This document shows positions 48,001-56,454 of a DNA stretch of 64,000 nucleotides, in pieces (the stretch's first letter is position 1; the number at the start of each line of letters is the position of its first letter). The stretch comes from Undaria pinnatifida (lineage: Eukaryota; Sar; Phaeophyceae; Laminariales; Alariaceae), in the NCBI GenBank assembly GCA_012845835.1, contig JABAKD010000024.1, positions 8,273,103-8,337,102 on the forward strand. The letters are read 5' to 3'. Below the pieces are notes generated by a model, which saw only the letters and a program-made list of their open reading frames with translations, was not told where the DNA came from and made no database searches. A program made the translations under genes and the position numbers.

Positions 48001-50957
48001 CCCAATAAGTCGGATACTCGGCACCTCCGGGAAACGACTAACTGCAACATTAGTCCGACCAATAACTAGTTGGTGACTTGATTCGGGCAGACTCACGGCT
48101 CCACAAAATAAGTCATTAAACGAGACGTGGCTGATGGGCCTTGAGGGGTCTCAGGGGCAGACGTACCTAGTCAAGACTACGCTGCAAAAATCTACCCGGT
48201 ATGCCGCATCCGCCCACTACAGTAGATACAGACAGACGCAACATGCCCGAAACAAGGGACTTGCAGACAGACGCAACATGCCCGAAACAAGGGACTTGCG
48301 GATGCACCACAAGACCCAAACAAAAAAACATAAGTCACAAGAGTACAGTTGGGGGCAAGTACAACAGCGGTGTCGCCTGGTATTATGGATGTGCTGTAAA
48401 AACAGCTGTACTTATTATTTCGTACATGCCAGGTATCATTCGAATCATGCATCATACCAGGTACCCGTACACCAGGTTTGTACGTACTGCCAGGTACATA
48501 GCTTAATCACAAGGTCAGGCACAGTACTACTGGTGTGCTGCAAGTATCTGTTATATCTCCGCTAATTCAACCACCACAACAACAACAAACACAAGCAACA
48601 GCATCAACAACAACAACATCAACAGCATTTCAATTTGTAGAGATATAGCACTCTCGCTTGAAGAAAAAAGCTGACGTCAAAAACTCCGAATACGACCTAA
48701 AACTTGGAGACGTCGCTTACCGGGAGGGGGGTGAGGATATCGGAGAACAGGATAACGCCGTCGGTTTTGTAATTCCTCCACGGCTGAAGGGAGATCTCCG
48801 TAGATACTTCCGGGATCTCCGACCTCTCCCTAAAGGTGGGGTACTGCGACGCGGATTACACAAAGAGCAAAAACAGAAAGGCTTATCCGAGGTATGAAAG
48901 CGACGAGTAACCTACCATTGCCGTTATATCAGTTTTCGTATTGAATACCAGGTATGAATAGAAAGCGCAAACACAGCAGCTAGCTGCAGCAGCAGTATCC
49001 TGTACGGACAACAGCGACATCAACAGCGACATCAACAACGACAACCACCACCACCGCCACCAACACCAACAGATCGAACACACAGTAATTGGTACCTGGT
49101 ACCAGGTACGTAGGATCGAGCAGACGGCAATTGGTACGCATCCTAAAGGAGGCAATCCCAGAAAGAAGCGCAACATGTCAAGTGAATAATACGTAGGATC
49201 ATGACAAGAGACTGGGAGTTTTCTCAAGCTCGAAACTAGAAAAATGGAGCACTCTCCGAGGCCGTGGATTATCCTATGAAAATGTTTCAGATACGCCAAC
49301 TGTGAGTTTTGATCAATGTAAGGGTTCGATACTCCGTTTTTTGCAAGCTGCGTGATACTCCGGCAGCGCGTTTTCACAGGTAGATGTGTTACTCTTAGAA
49401 GACACACACATAATTCTCCTCGTGTAGCCATGGTCAAGCCATGATCAACAGGATATCTTACCAATGGCGACTTCGGTCGATAACCATCCCACTCACTGAT
49501 AGCCGTGGGTTGTTTCATAAAAAAAAAGCAAAACGTGAGCTGTGAGTACGACCGATTTGAGGGTTGAAACTCAACTTTGCAAGCTGCGTGGGTTGTAATA
49601 TGTTTACATGTAGTCCAGAGAGAGGCTGACCATTCTTTATAAGATCTCGGTTGTGTTTCATGTGCGTCGTGCGTCCCGTCTTGCCGCGTCATCCGTATAT
49701 CGACAACGACGGTACATAGTGTAAAAGCGCCCCAGCCACACTGCCGAACACATCGTTACATATGATACACGGGGCTTCGCCGGCTCGTGTGAGGCCCATA
49801 TTGAAACGCTGGTAACTGCTGTGCTGTAGCGGAAGATGGAGGCGAGATTTTCAATGACAACAGCAGTGCGCGTACTCCACACGCCATTGTGCCATGTGCA
49901 GAATAAGACGAGTTAATTAACTGCTCGTACGTATGCTCGGCCACATGCCCCAGACATACGATATCTGAGTGTGGCGTAGCTGTTTGCTGTTACTGCTGTA
50001 GCTCCGCATCTCCGCAGGAGATGGTTGGCCGCAGCTCCTGCTGCTGCACGTACCTACAGCAAAAATGAAAACGAAAATAGTCAATAATTTTTCAGAGACA
50101 AAAAAAGAATCCCACTTGAAAAGTGTTAAAAATACATTCTTTTCGAAACCCAACGGATACCCTTTTGGAAATGTCATGTTTGTGTCGAAACCCCGGAAAA
50201 AAGCTGCTGGTGCTCGATTGCGCTGCTTCGACCGCTGCACAGCTGCTGCTGTACACACATAGCTCCATAGAAAGGTTCGATCACCACAACTAGCTCCTGC
50301 TGTAGATAGGACACGAAGCTCCGCCGACGTGCTCTATGCCCGCCGCCGCTGCTGCTGTACACACGTACGTGTACGAGTAAAACTGCTAACTGATACCTGT
50401 AGATCGTACTTGTAGAAGTTTTCCACGAAGCCTAGATGTCATATGTTTTCGGGGCGTTTCAAATTATGTTTTACTGTAAATCTGAGCACTCAACCGCCCG
50501 CACAGGCTCCCACAACAGAAGCGCCGGTAGGTTAACCCCCGCCCGCCGCGAGTGGGAGGTCAAAGAGGACGTACCGGAACTAAACACGCGAAAAAGTAGG
50601 CTCTGCCGCGGAGCCATACGCCAAAACGCTCACAGAATAGGAATCTTCGGAGATTTCGTCGTAGATTCCTACATCGAAGCCTCGCGCAGGCACTACGGCG
50701 CTGAGCGGGCGGATCTGCAGCGCCCGCCTTTGCAGCCGAGGCCGGGGCATGCCACGACGAAGAAACCACGCGGAAAGGCGGTCGGAGGCGGTAGAGATCC
50801 GCAGACTCAACAGTGTCACGTCCGCCTGCGAACTATGATAGACATACTTACGTACTATGGTATCTGCCGAGGGTCTCACCTTTTTGATGAGATCCCGGTA
50901 CTCCTTGATATGCCTCCCAGCTTGCCGCATCATCCAAACCGGCACCCGCTCCACTTC
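38946..50957 (-). CDS. UROD: Uroporphyrinogen decarboxylase, 9 exons seen, N-terminus not found
   Basis: Fifth-step enzyme of tetrapyrrole synthesis, removing four carboxyl groups from uroporphyrinogen III to give coproporphyrinogen III; in algae it is usually plastid-located. Nine exons join in frame to 330 residues plus stop, against about 345 for the mature enzyme. Seen in order: [11 protein letters not shown] (substrate-binding arginines), [10 protein letters not shown] (the catalytic Asp corresponds to human Asp86), [16 protein letters not shown] (Tyr164 region), [23 protein letters not shown], and MNLGHGI (His339 region). About 15 N-terminal core residues and any targeting peptide lie upstream of 50957 and were not assigned. 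The gene converges on DNAI2. Several exons have decayed partial copies in their introns. Confidence 0.95.
40008..40035 (+). repeat. Interstitial telomere-like tract
   Basis: ccctaaccctagccctaacc-type sequence embedded in a repeat shared with 43938-44020, so it moved as part of that repeat rather than by chromosome fusion. Confidence 0.8.
40165..40245 (-). pseudogene. Decayed copy of the acceptor side of the UROD terminal exon
   Basis: The plus-strand order cctctgtact, gtcaattggcatcacag, then gccgcacacagggg reproduces 39065-39130 (start of the terminal exon plus ~50 bp of intron) with about 80% identity by eye. Confidence 0.6.
40701..40768 (-). CDS. UROD: UROD exon h
   Basis: 68 nt, phase 1 to 0; acceptor ttgcggttacag, donor gtattt. 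It completes the glycine codon and encodes [16 protein letters not shown], the conserved G-x-QGN-DP motif. Confidence 0.94.
41195..41292 (-). pseudogene. Decayed copy of the 3' part of UROD exon g
   Basis: On the plus strand, tcctctggcg-gcctcggg and gtcgagcgaaacaatg-like segments match exon g closely (cgagcctcgggtacggagacgtcc compared with cgcgcctcgggcaccgtgaccgtcc, split here by substitutions); the donor is lost. Confidence 0.65.
41808..41967 (-). CDS. UROD: UROD exon g
   Basis: 160 nt, phase 0 to 1; acceptor gtttacctcag, donor gtgaga. It encodes [20 protein letters not shown] and [17 protein letters not shown], matching the YIN---LLE-M---GVD---LDWT motif. The 3' part of the exon is copied near 41.2-41.29 kb. 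Confidence 0.95.
41968..42581 (-). other. UROD intron between exons f and g
   Basis: Carries imperfect tandem units with 'gagccgtgtcgatccgac' (41.99-42.23 kb), a short GATC-rich palindrome (42300-42335) and an (AAC)n tract (42510-42540). No echo of the adjacent exons was seen. Confidence 0.6.
42582..42674 (-). CDS. UROD: UROD exon f
   Basis: 93 nt, 31 codons, phase 0; acceptor gcgagagcag, donor gtaagc. It encodes [20 protein letters not shown] and ends FAAPYQ; GAQ-x-x-Q-x-FDSW is a strongly conserved UROD signature. Confidence 0.95.
42675..44214 (-). other. UROD intron between exons e and f
   Basis: Holds cacgggtcg-type elements at 43080-43265 and 43570-43720, a 'gcttgcaaatatgagtttcg' end fragment of the 420-bp repeat, and a telomere-like tract (43965-43990). 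Confidence 0.6.
44215..44331 (-). CDS. UROD: UROD exon e
   Basis: 117 nt, 39 codons, phase 0; acceptor ggtaacag, donor gtaagc. It encodes [20 protein letters not shown] then [12 protein letters not shown], the helical segment following the TYMVEGG motif. Confidence 0.94.
44332..45967 (-). other. UROD intron between exons d and e
   Basis: Contains the 44513-44647 palindrome, a fragment of the 420-bp repeat (45290-45350) and an A17-like run near 45804. Open frames here lack homology. Confidence 0.6.
44513..44647. repeat. 135-bp near-perfect palindrome
   Basis: Arms of about 60 nt (tagcgagacatgccgggtgg... and ...ccactcggcatgtctcgcta) pair with few mismatches around a 12-nt loop, giving a long stem if transcribed within the UROD pre-mRNA. 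It could be a small fold-back MITE; no clear target duplication. Confidence 0.85.
45968..46114 (-). CDS. UROD: UROD exon d
   Basis: 147 nt, 49 codons, phase 0; acceptor ggcccttgcag, donor gtaaga. It encodes [20 protein letters not shown] and [19 protein letters not shown], the highly conserved GF-GxPxTLxTYMVEG core with the tyrosine near the active site. The first 33 nt are copied at 46303-46335. Confidence 0.95.
46303..46335 (-). pseudogene. 33-nt copy of the start of UROD exon d (possible microexon)
   Basis: Bounded by acceptor cccttgcag and donor gtatgc; it reads [11 protein letters not shown] against [11 protein letters not shown] at the start of exon d. Eleven codons, phase 0 on both sides and located between exons c and d, so inclusion would add 11 residues without a frameshift. 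Confidence 0.6.
46388..46567. mobile_element. TA-flanked CAGTA-ended MITE
   Basis: 180 bp with near-perfect terminal inverted repeats starting CAGTAGGTGGCCCTATATAG, flanked by TA (46386-46387 and 46568-46569). Internally it has several 'acccgcactata' units. It sits in the UROD intron only 52 bases upstream (in gene order) of the 33-nt exon copy. Confidence 0.9.
46577..47150. repeat. GATCTAGAT-rich palindromic satellite-like tract
   Basis: About 570 bp composed of permutations of gatctagatcatctagat and cacgatctag, self-complementary throughout. Smaller related tracts occur at 7330-7510, 7720-7760, 41290-41350 and 42300-42335. Confidence 0.9.
47239..47310 (-). CDS. UROD: UROD exon c
   Basis: 72 nt, 24 codons, phase 0; acceptor cgtttgtcag, donor gtgagt. 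It encodes [18 protein letters not shown] and MRTWES, matching the family's MGI-x-F-x-I---GP----P-RT segment. Confidence 0.92.
47340..48150 (-). repeat. ~80-90-bp minisatellite upstream of UROD exon c, interrupted by a TIR element
   Basis: Units marked by 'aacgagacgtggcg' and 'gacaaacaa...acaaaaca' start near 47350, 47440, 47527, 47607, 47684 and 48118. Their boundary 'gtagacgcacagagccagga-gacaaac' resembles the start of exon c plus its intron edge (gtcgatgcccattccctgacaaac, split), so they may be exon-edge copies. Confidence 0.7.
47766..48102. mobile_element. GAGCTGTGAGTC-family element inserted in the minisatellite
   Basis: About 337 bp, with ends tagagttgcgagtcggc and cagactcacggctcc; the interior is the inverse of 38266-38596 (gtgtggaaacccaataagtc, ctccgggaaacgactaac). 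It separates the last unit of the minisatellite from the rest. Confidence 0.8.
48229..48301 (+). repeat. Two 36-bp tandem units
   Basis: agacgcaacatgcccgaaac and the following aagggacttgc occur twice in succession without mismatch. Confidence 0.9.
48721..48843 (-). CDS. UROD: UROD exon b (catalytic aspartate segment)
   Basis: 123 nt, 41 codons, phase 0; acceptor gcgtcgcag, donor gtaagc. It encodes [20 protein letters not shown] then [19 protein letters not shown] holds the catalytic aspartate. It follows exon a directly, as [14 protein letters not shown] is the expected junction in the family. It contains no start codon. Confidence 0.94.
48844..50879 (-). other. UROD intron between exons a and b
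   Basis: An ORF of 269 codons crosses 48883-49692 but consists of repeat fragments (two 'ttgcaagctgcgtg' ends) and CAACAGCGACAT repeats. Otherwise nothing recognised. Confidence 0.65.
50880..50957 (-). CDS. UROD: UROD exon a (substrate-binding segment)
   Basis: 78 nt, 26 codons, proposed acceptor attggagcag, donor gtgaga. It encodes [20 protein letters not shown] and ends DLIKK; the MRQAGR motif carries the arginines that hold the substrate carboxylates. The frame stays open upstream (LLKLEQ), so the acceptor choice is the weakest point. Two more copies of this exon lie upstream at 51.12-51.19 and 51.31-51.37 kb. Confidence 0.88.
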
Positions 50958-51120
50958 CTGCTCCAATTTCAACAGGCGGCCACCGGTGTCACAAAACCCA
51001 CAATTCGTTACATAACGGCCGAGTAAACGTGTCCAGAGCGATCAAATTATTAAAAAACGGCCGAGAAAACGTATCCAGATACTGCACAAGCTTACACACC
51101 ATAACACACCATGGTTTAAC

Positions 51121-51189
51121 CCTTTTACTACTCCTAGATATGCGCCTCCCGGCTTGCCGCATAATCCAAACCGGCCGTCGTCCCACATT
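51121..51189 (-). pseudogene. Second, open copy of the UROD MRQAGR exon
   Basis: 69 nt reading NVGRRPVWIMRQAGRR then SRSSKR, preceded by the same ttggagcag acceptor sequence as the true exon and followed by gttaaa. It is open, keeps MRQAGR, but is 9 nt shorter and lacks the EYRDLI segment. It is either a decaying duplicate or a possible alternative exon. Confidence 0.6.
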
Positions 51190-51311
51190 CTGCTCCAACA
51201 ACCGGCCACCGGCGACGCAAAAACCATAGTCGAATGAATAAGTAACGGTCGGGATAACGTATCCAGATACTTTACAGGCCTAAGTCATCACGCAGTAACC
51301 TTTTTCCTAAT

Positions 51312-51374
51312 CCTTGACGCGTCTCTCGGCTTGCCATATCATTCAAAGTGGCACTCGCTCCACTTACCGTCCAA
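51312..51374 (-). pseudogene. Third, broken copy of the UROD MRQAGR exon
   Basis: Matches the exon from VERVP onward, but the conserved tryptophan codon is TGA and the reading frame after it is altered. Together with the copy at 51.12 kb it forms a three-unit array with a spacing near 190-240 bp. Confidence 0.7.
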
Positions 51375-51486
51375 ACACCAACATCGCCCACCGTCGAAAC
51401 AAAAAATAGGGCTCTGGACTATCAGAGCGAAAGTTCGAATGGATCCAAGTTGTCCACTCAATCGATCGAAGCCACAGCACGTACTT

Positions 51487-51885
51487 GCAAGGGTATGTTA
51501 GGCAAGGTACGTACTCAGTTAGGTATACCCGGGTAAACTACCCGGGTATGTACCCGTACCCCACTCTCGGCTATATTAGGTACGGACCTCGATACCTTAC
51601 TTAAGTTATAGGTGCGTTAAGTACGGACTTCGATACGTCACCAAAATTTTAGACATGTTAGGTGAGGACCTCGATACAATACCGAACTTTTGGAAGTACG
51701 TATCTCGATATCTTACCAAGGTTTTAGGTACGTTAGGTACGGACCTCGATACCTTACCCAAAGTTTAGGAACGTTAGGTACGGACCTCGATACCTTACCC
51801 AAGTTGTAGGTGCGTTAGGTACGGCCATCAAAACCTTACCTTAAGTTTTAGGCACGTTAGGTACGACCTCAAAAACTCACCCGGG
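51487..51885 (+). repeat. ~60-bp minisatellite with 'ttaggtacggacctcgatac'
   Basis: Seven or so imperfect units each containing gttaggtacggacctcgata and ccttacccaagttttagg. Confidence 0.85.
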
Positions 51886-52499
51886 TGTAAGTATGTGCAC
51901 CTTACCAGATACCTAGCACACCCTTGCGTACTTGTAATACTCAAAGCACCCCTCCCCAGGTTAAATCACCTCGCCGCGTGCTGTCCTCAAAAGGAGAGGG
52001 TCCGTGGTGCCCTTCCCGACACCCACCGCCTTCTCCGCCGGCTGCGCGGACACCGCCGTGGGGGTGGTCCGTCGCTTGCCTCGCAGGGCACAGGATGACC
52101 GCGCCCCACTTTGTTGCAGTCGCTGGGTGCTGCTGGCACCACCCACCCCCCGCCTGCCGTCATATTTCATTGAGCAGTAGACGGCAAAAAGGTACGAGTT
52201 GCGTTTCCGATACGTTTGCGTTAAACTTATAAAGTAGTGAACGGTAAAATAGTATTTACGACTTCTCCTAGCGCGATGTGAGCCTAGGCCGAAGGGCGGA
52301 AGTGCGCCTCGCTCTTATCATGGGTTGAAGCTGGACCTCTACAGCTCCATTCACAACAGCCAGGGCCTAGTCCTAACCCTGAGACTAACCCTAGCAGTTT
52401 AGAGGTTGTGGAGAGATAAACACAGAAAGAGAAAGAGAGAAGGAGCGAGAAAGAGATTGTCACACACAGCGAGAGAAACAAGACATCTAGAGAGTATCC

Positions 52500-53480
52500 T
52501 TACCTGAAGCCGCCGTATGTACGACTGCTGCCTGCTGTGCAATGCGCTACGTACTCGTAGTCTGCTGAGAAGCTGGCATAACTACAGCAGTGCTTACGGT
52601 ATCGAGAAACCTACAGAAAGCAAGCAAAAGAGAGCATTCTTGCTCATGACACCTGGCATATGAAGCCGCGTTGCGGCCGCTGTCTGGTGTACAACAGTAC
52701 TTGTAGTCTGATGACAAGTCGATATAGCTACAGCAGTGCTCACCGTTTCCAGAGACATGCAGAGATAACGAAAGAGAGAGACAGCATACCTCCCGCGAAA
52801 CGTGACACTATATAAATGAAAAGTCGCACACGAAGCCGCCCTCCGACTGCTGTCTGCCGTACAATAGCAGGTATGTACTTGTAGTTTGCTGACGAGCTGG
52901 CATAGCTACAGCGGCGATCACCGGTTCGGGAGACACGAGATATAAGCAGTGACACATGAAGTCGCTCTTCGACTGGTGTCTGCCGTACAACACCAGATAT
53001 GCGCTTGTCTGTTGACATGCTGGCATAGCTGCAGCAGTGATCACCGTCTCGGGAGAGACACGAGAGATAAAAAAAGAGCGAGAAAGAGCATCCTCCGATG
53101 ACATGTGCAGATGAAGCCGCTCTACGACTGCTGTCTGCTGTACAGCAGCAGTACGCACGACACGTACTCGTCGTCTGCTGACAAGTTCGCAACTTTGAAA
53201 GTGCTCCTCGTTCTCATAACGAGTTGAAGCGTGAGTTCTAGCTACGGCTTACCCACAGCAGTCGGGGACAGGTTATCGGTTTGAGAGCGATCTATGTGCC
53301 AGGGTATGCACATACGTCGAAATACCAGATAAGAGATTATTGAGAGACAACAACATCGGGTGAAGCGTGACACATGAAGCCGCTCTACGAATGCTGTCTG
53401 CTGTGCAATTCGTTTGAAACCTATCATACTTGGAGACATGCTGTAATAGCTACAGCAGTGCTGAATCGTATCGACAGCTG
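52500..53480 (-). repeat. ~110-130-bp minisatellite with 'gctacagcagtgctcacc'
   Basis: About eight degenerate units with 'gaagccgctctacgactgct', 'gtctgctgacaagctggcat' and 'tacagcagtgctcaccgt', split by GAGA-rich segments. On the minus strand each unit has a donor-like 'cggtgagcactgctg', so it may derive from an exon's 3' edge, possibly the unseen UROD leader. Confidence 0.75.
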
Positions 53481-55148
53481 CTGGCGCCTACACTCTGGTA
53501 ACCATGCCATGCAGCTGCTGGAAGCTTCCACCAGCCTCTGTGCGATGTGCTGTGCGCTCGTTCTCTCAAGAGGCAATGCTGCTGCTTATAATACTGCTAC
53601 TGCTGTACTTGGCGGCTCTTTCATCACCATGAACGGGAAAATCATATTTCCACCCGTGCTGTTGTAACCATTCCATCCTGTAGAATCATGTTCCGTATTG
53701 AGCGGCTCATGGCACCACAACGACGTACCACGACACCACGACACATACCATGGCACCACGACAAGCGACAGAGCAAGCCACACACCAACCCTCTAGGCCT
53801 ACCACTCACCCTGAAGTCGTCACGAAGGCATCTGCTCCAGCTAGCAGGACCACCGCCACAGCCAACACCGCCGGAAGCCGACCTACCGATGACATGACAA
53901 CTGCTGAGGAAAAATCGTCAAGAGGAAGCTACCAGTAAAAAATCGACGTCAAACAAGCGGTACAGCCCAGAGGATGATGCAGGCCAGAGAGCGGTCTGAC
54001 GAGGTAGTGGGAGGTACAGACGTTGCGGCTTGGCTGGCAAGGTGGGGCTGCGGATGGTTGAAGGAGGGATCCCTCCGGAAATAGGGGTTTTTACTTCTAC
54101 CAAGAGGCGTTCTGTGTAAGGGATACACTTAATATGAAACGGCATGAGGACATGAAGGACACGATTGGTTGAAATTTAACGATGAGCACGATTATTGGAT
54201 GATAATTTCGCCGCTTCAGCGAGGGTCGAGCTGCTATTAATAGCGCGAGCTGCGGCGAATAGCGAGCTCCGAGCTGGCAATTAACCGCTGCCAGGTATGA
54301 CAATAATGAGGCAACCCTGTGACCCTGTGCCTGAGGGGAGTGGCGACAGCAGTAGTAGGAGCTACGGTGATGGTGGTGGCGTTTGGTGCTTCGAACGGCT
54401 GCATCTTATTGCTGTGTTGACGTTGGGAGTAGGGGGAGAGGTGGCACCACCGTGGCACACCTGCCACCGTACATTGCACACATTCATACACCGCATGCAT
54501 ATGCGTACGATGCGTACCTGGTATGACACCACGAGCGCAAGTGTTATGGTGGTGGTGCTTTGCCACCACAACACGATCGAGAGCTCGAGGAGGTTGTTGC
54601 TGCAAGTCAGACAGGAAATCTTGGAGTCTTTGTGGTTTGTGGTGTCAATTTATTCATTTCTTGTGGATGGCACAGATTGCGTTGCTCGGTTGTGTGGCTC
54701 GGTTGTCGGTTGTCGGTCGCCGAGCCTCCTTCATCACATCGGCCACCAACTTGTTGTATGCTATTGGATAAAATATGGGGATTGGAGATCGGGACCACCG
54801 CGAAAGCGAATTACTCCATTTTCTTGGCGCTGTTGCGCTTTCACGGCTAGCAAAACAAGATCAGGCTACAGCGGTTTAGGCGTGTGACGGACGATGGTGA
54901 TAGTGTGTAGGCTGGTTGGTTGGTCTACGTAGCAGGCACTATTTTGGTGTGGGAGCTCAATAGTCTAGACATATAAAACTAAAAAAAGGAATGCGATATT
55001 TCGATTCTGCACAAATTCTATATCGCGATTTGCGAAGATACAAGATTCAAAATCGCCTTTTTCCCAGAAGCACGTGACATATACAGATAATCCGTGCGCT
55101 GCTTTCGAAGAAAGCTACTACCCTGGTGTGATGTACGTATGGACGATG

Positions 55149-55790
55149 TAATAAGGCTTAGTTTGGGGAAGCTATTGGTTAACCTTTTGCAAGCGGTCAA
55201 ACGGACTAATACCCCGCAAATACCTTAACAAATAAATGGCGTCGTCGACAGACCATGTTTTTTTTGGGTCGTGGGTTCGAGCCCCCCACATCCACCATAA
55301 TAATAAACTTTTTCAGATTTTCCCCATGTCGAACTTGAAAATACTCTCCCCGATGTCCCTAGGAAATTAAAACCGCTTGGATATCGACAGGTCCACCCGT
55401 ATATCCGGCCGGCCTGCTATCCCGCCGTTTCAGGGGGGGGGAATTATAAGACTTAGTTTGGGTAAGCTATTGATTAACCTCTTGCAAGCGGTCAAACGGA
55501 CTAATACCCCACTAATACCTTGGCAAATGGCGTCGACAAACCATGGGTTTTTCGGGTCGTGGGTTCGAGCCCCATATCCACCATAATAAACTTTTTCAGA
55601 CTCTCCCCGGTATCCCCAGGAAATGAAACCGCTTGGATATTGATAGCTCCGCCCGTATATCTGGCTGACCTGCTATCCCGCCGTTTCAGGGGGGGAGAGT
55701 GTTATAAGGCTTGGTTTGGGTGAGCTATTGGTTAACCTTTTGCAAGTGGTCAAACGGACTAATACCCCACTAATTCCTTAACAACGACAC
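55149..55790 (+). repeat. Tandem repeat carrying a tRNA-3'-half-like segment
   Basis: Three units starting near 55149, 55445 and 55703. The first two contain 'gggtcgtgggttcgagcccc' followed by a-tccacca, exactly like a tRNA T arm plus acceptor end with CCA. No pairing 5' half is found, so no functional tRNA is claimed; a tRNA-derived repeat is likely. Confidence 0.65.
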
Positions 55791-56454
55791 CCAACGTGGA
55801 AAAAGCTGTCTCCTCACACAGTCGTACACAACAAAAAACTGGAACAAGCTGGAACAAGGTGCTAGTTTTTTTGCGGTGACATGTGTAAGGACCCTCGCAT
55901 GATTCCTGCTTTGCAGCAGTCTAGGAGTAAATTATGTTGATGATGCTGTTCTCATATTAATTCGCACAATCAAGTCCGTGGTCACAGGACAGGCTCAAAT
56001 ACTCCGAAGTGGAAGAATACCCCATGGAAGGCACAAAGCAAACCAGAAGTGCGGTACAAGGCTGCAGTCTCTAGAGCTCAGGCTTGAGCCCCAGCTCACC
56101 ACCTAGAATGCGGGAAGTGTGGCCCCTCATCAACCTTCTGGGAAGAGCGTGCAGTAGTCCGAGTATCATCGTGCTGCGCGCGAGTTTAAAATATTTTGTC
56201 CTTGGCACTTCAAGCACCCAGCACTCCGCATCCCGGTCTGCTTCGTGAGGTCGATGCCGCATTGGTCGGATGATTTCGGCAATGCGTCCCTCTGCAGTTC
56301 CTCCAAAAACATTTTTTTACCCACCCGCCAGAATACAGAAAAAAAATGAAGCTAGATGTTCGGCACAACCTACAAGAGTAGAAAAGGTTGGGTTAAACGC
56401 GAGACCAAAAGCGAACGAACTGCTGTATATATTATGTACTCGTTAAGAAACGCC

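Noticed and set aside
48883-49692. Longest minus-strand open frame (269 codons)
   Set aside because: It lies in a UROD intron, is made of repeat fragments and CAACAGCGACAT-type repeats, and has no domain-like composition.
50436-51026. 196-codon plus-strand open frame
   Set aside because: Antisense to UROD exon a and part of its array; the real coding strand is minus.
52745-52800. MLSLSFVISACLWK as the UROD start exon
   Set aside because: The hydrophobic start is attractive, but the donor phase does not fit the phase-0 acceptor of exon a and the segment belongs to a decayed minisatellite; mentioned only as a hypothesis.
54297-54887. 196-codon plus-strand open frame
   Set aside because: No recognisable motif; overlapping open frames exist in other frames and on the other strand, as expected for GC-rich chance ORFs.
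55240-55300. Complete tRNA gene
   Set aside because: Only the T arm and acceptor 3' strand are present; no 5' acceptor strand, D arm or anticodon stem pairs with them.
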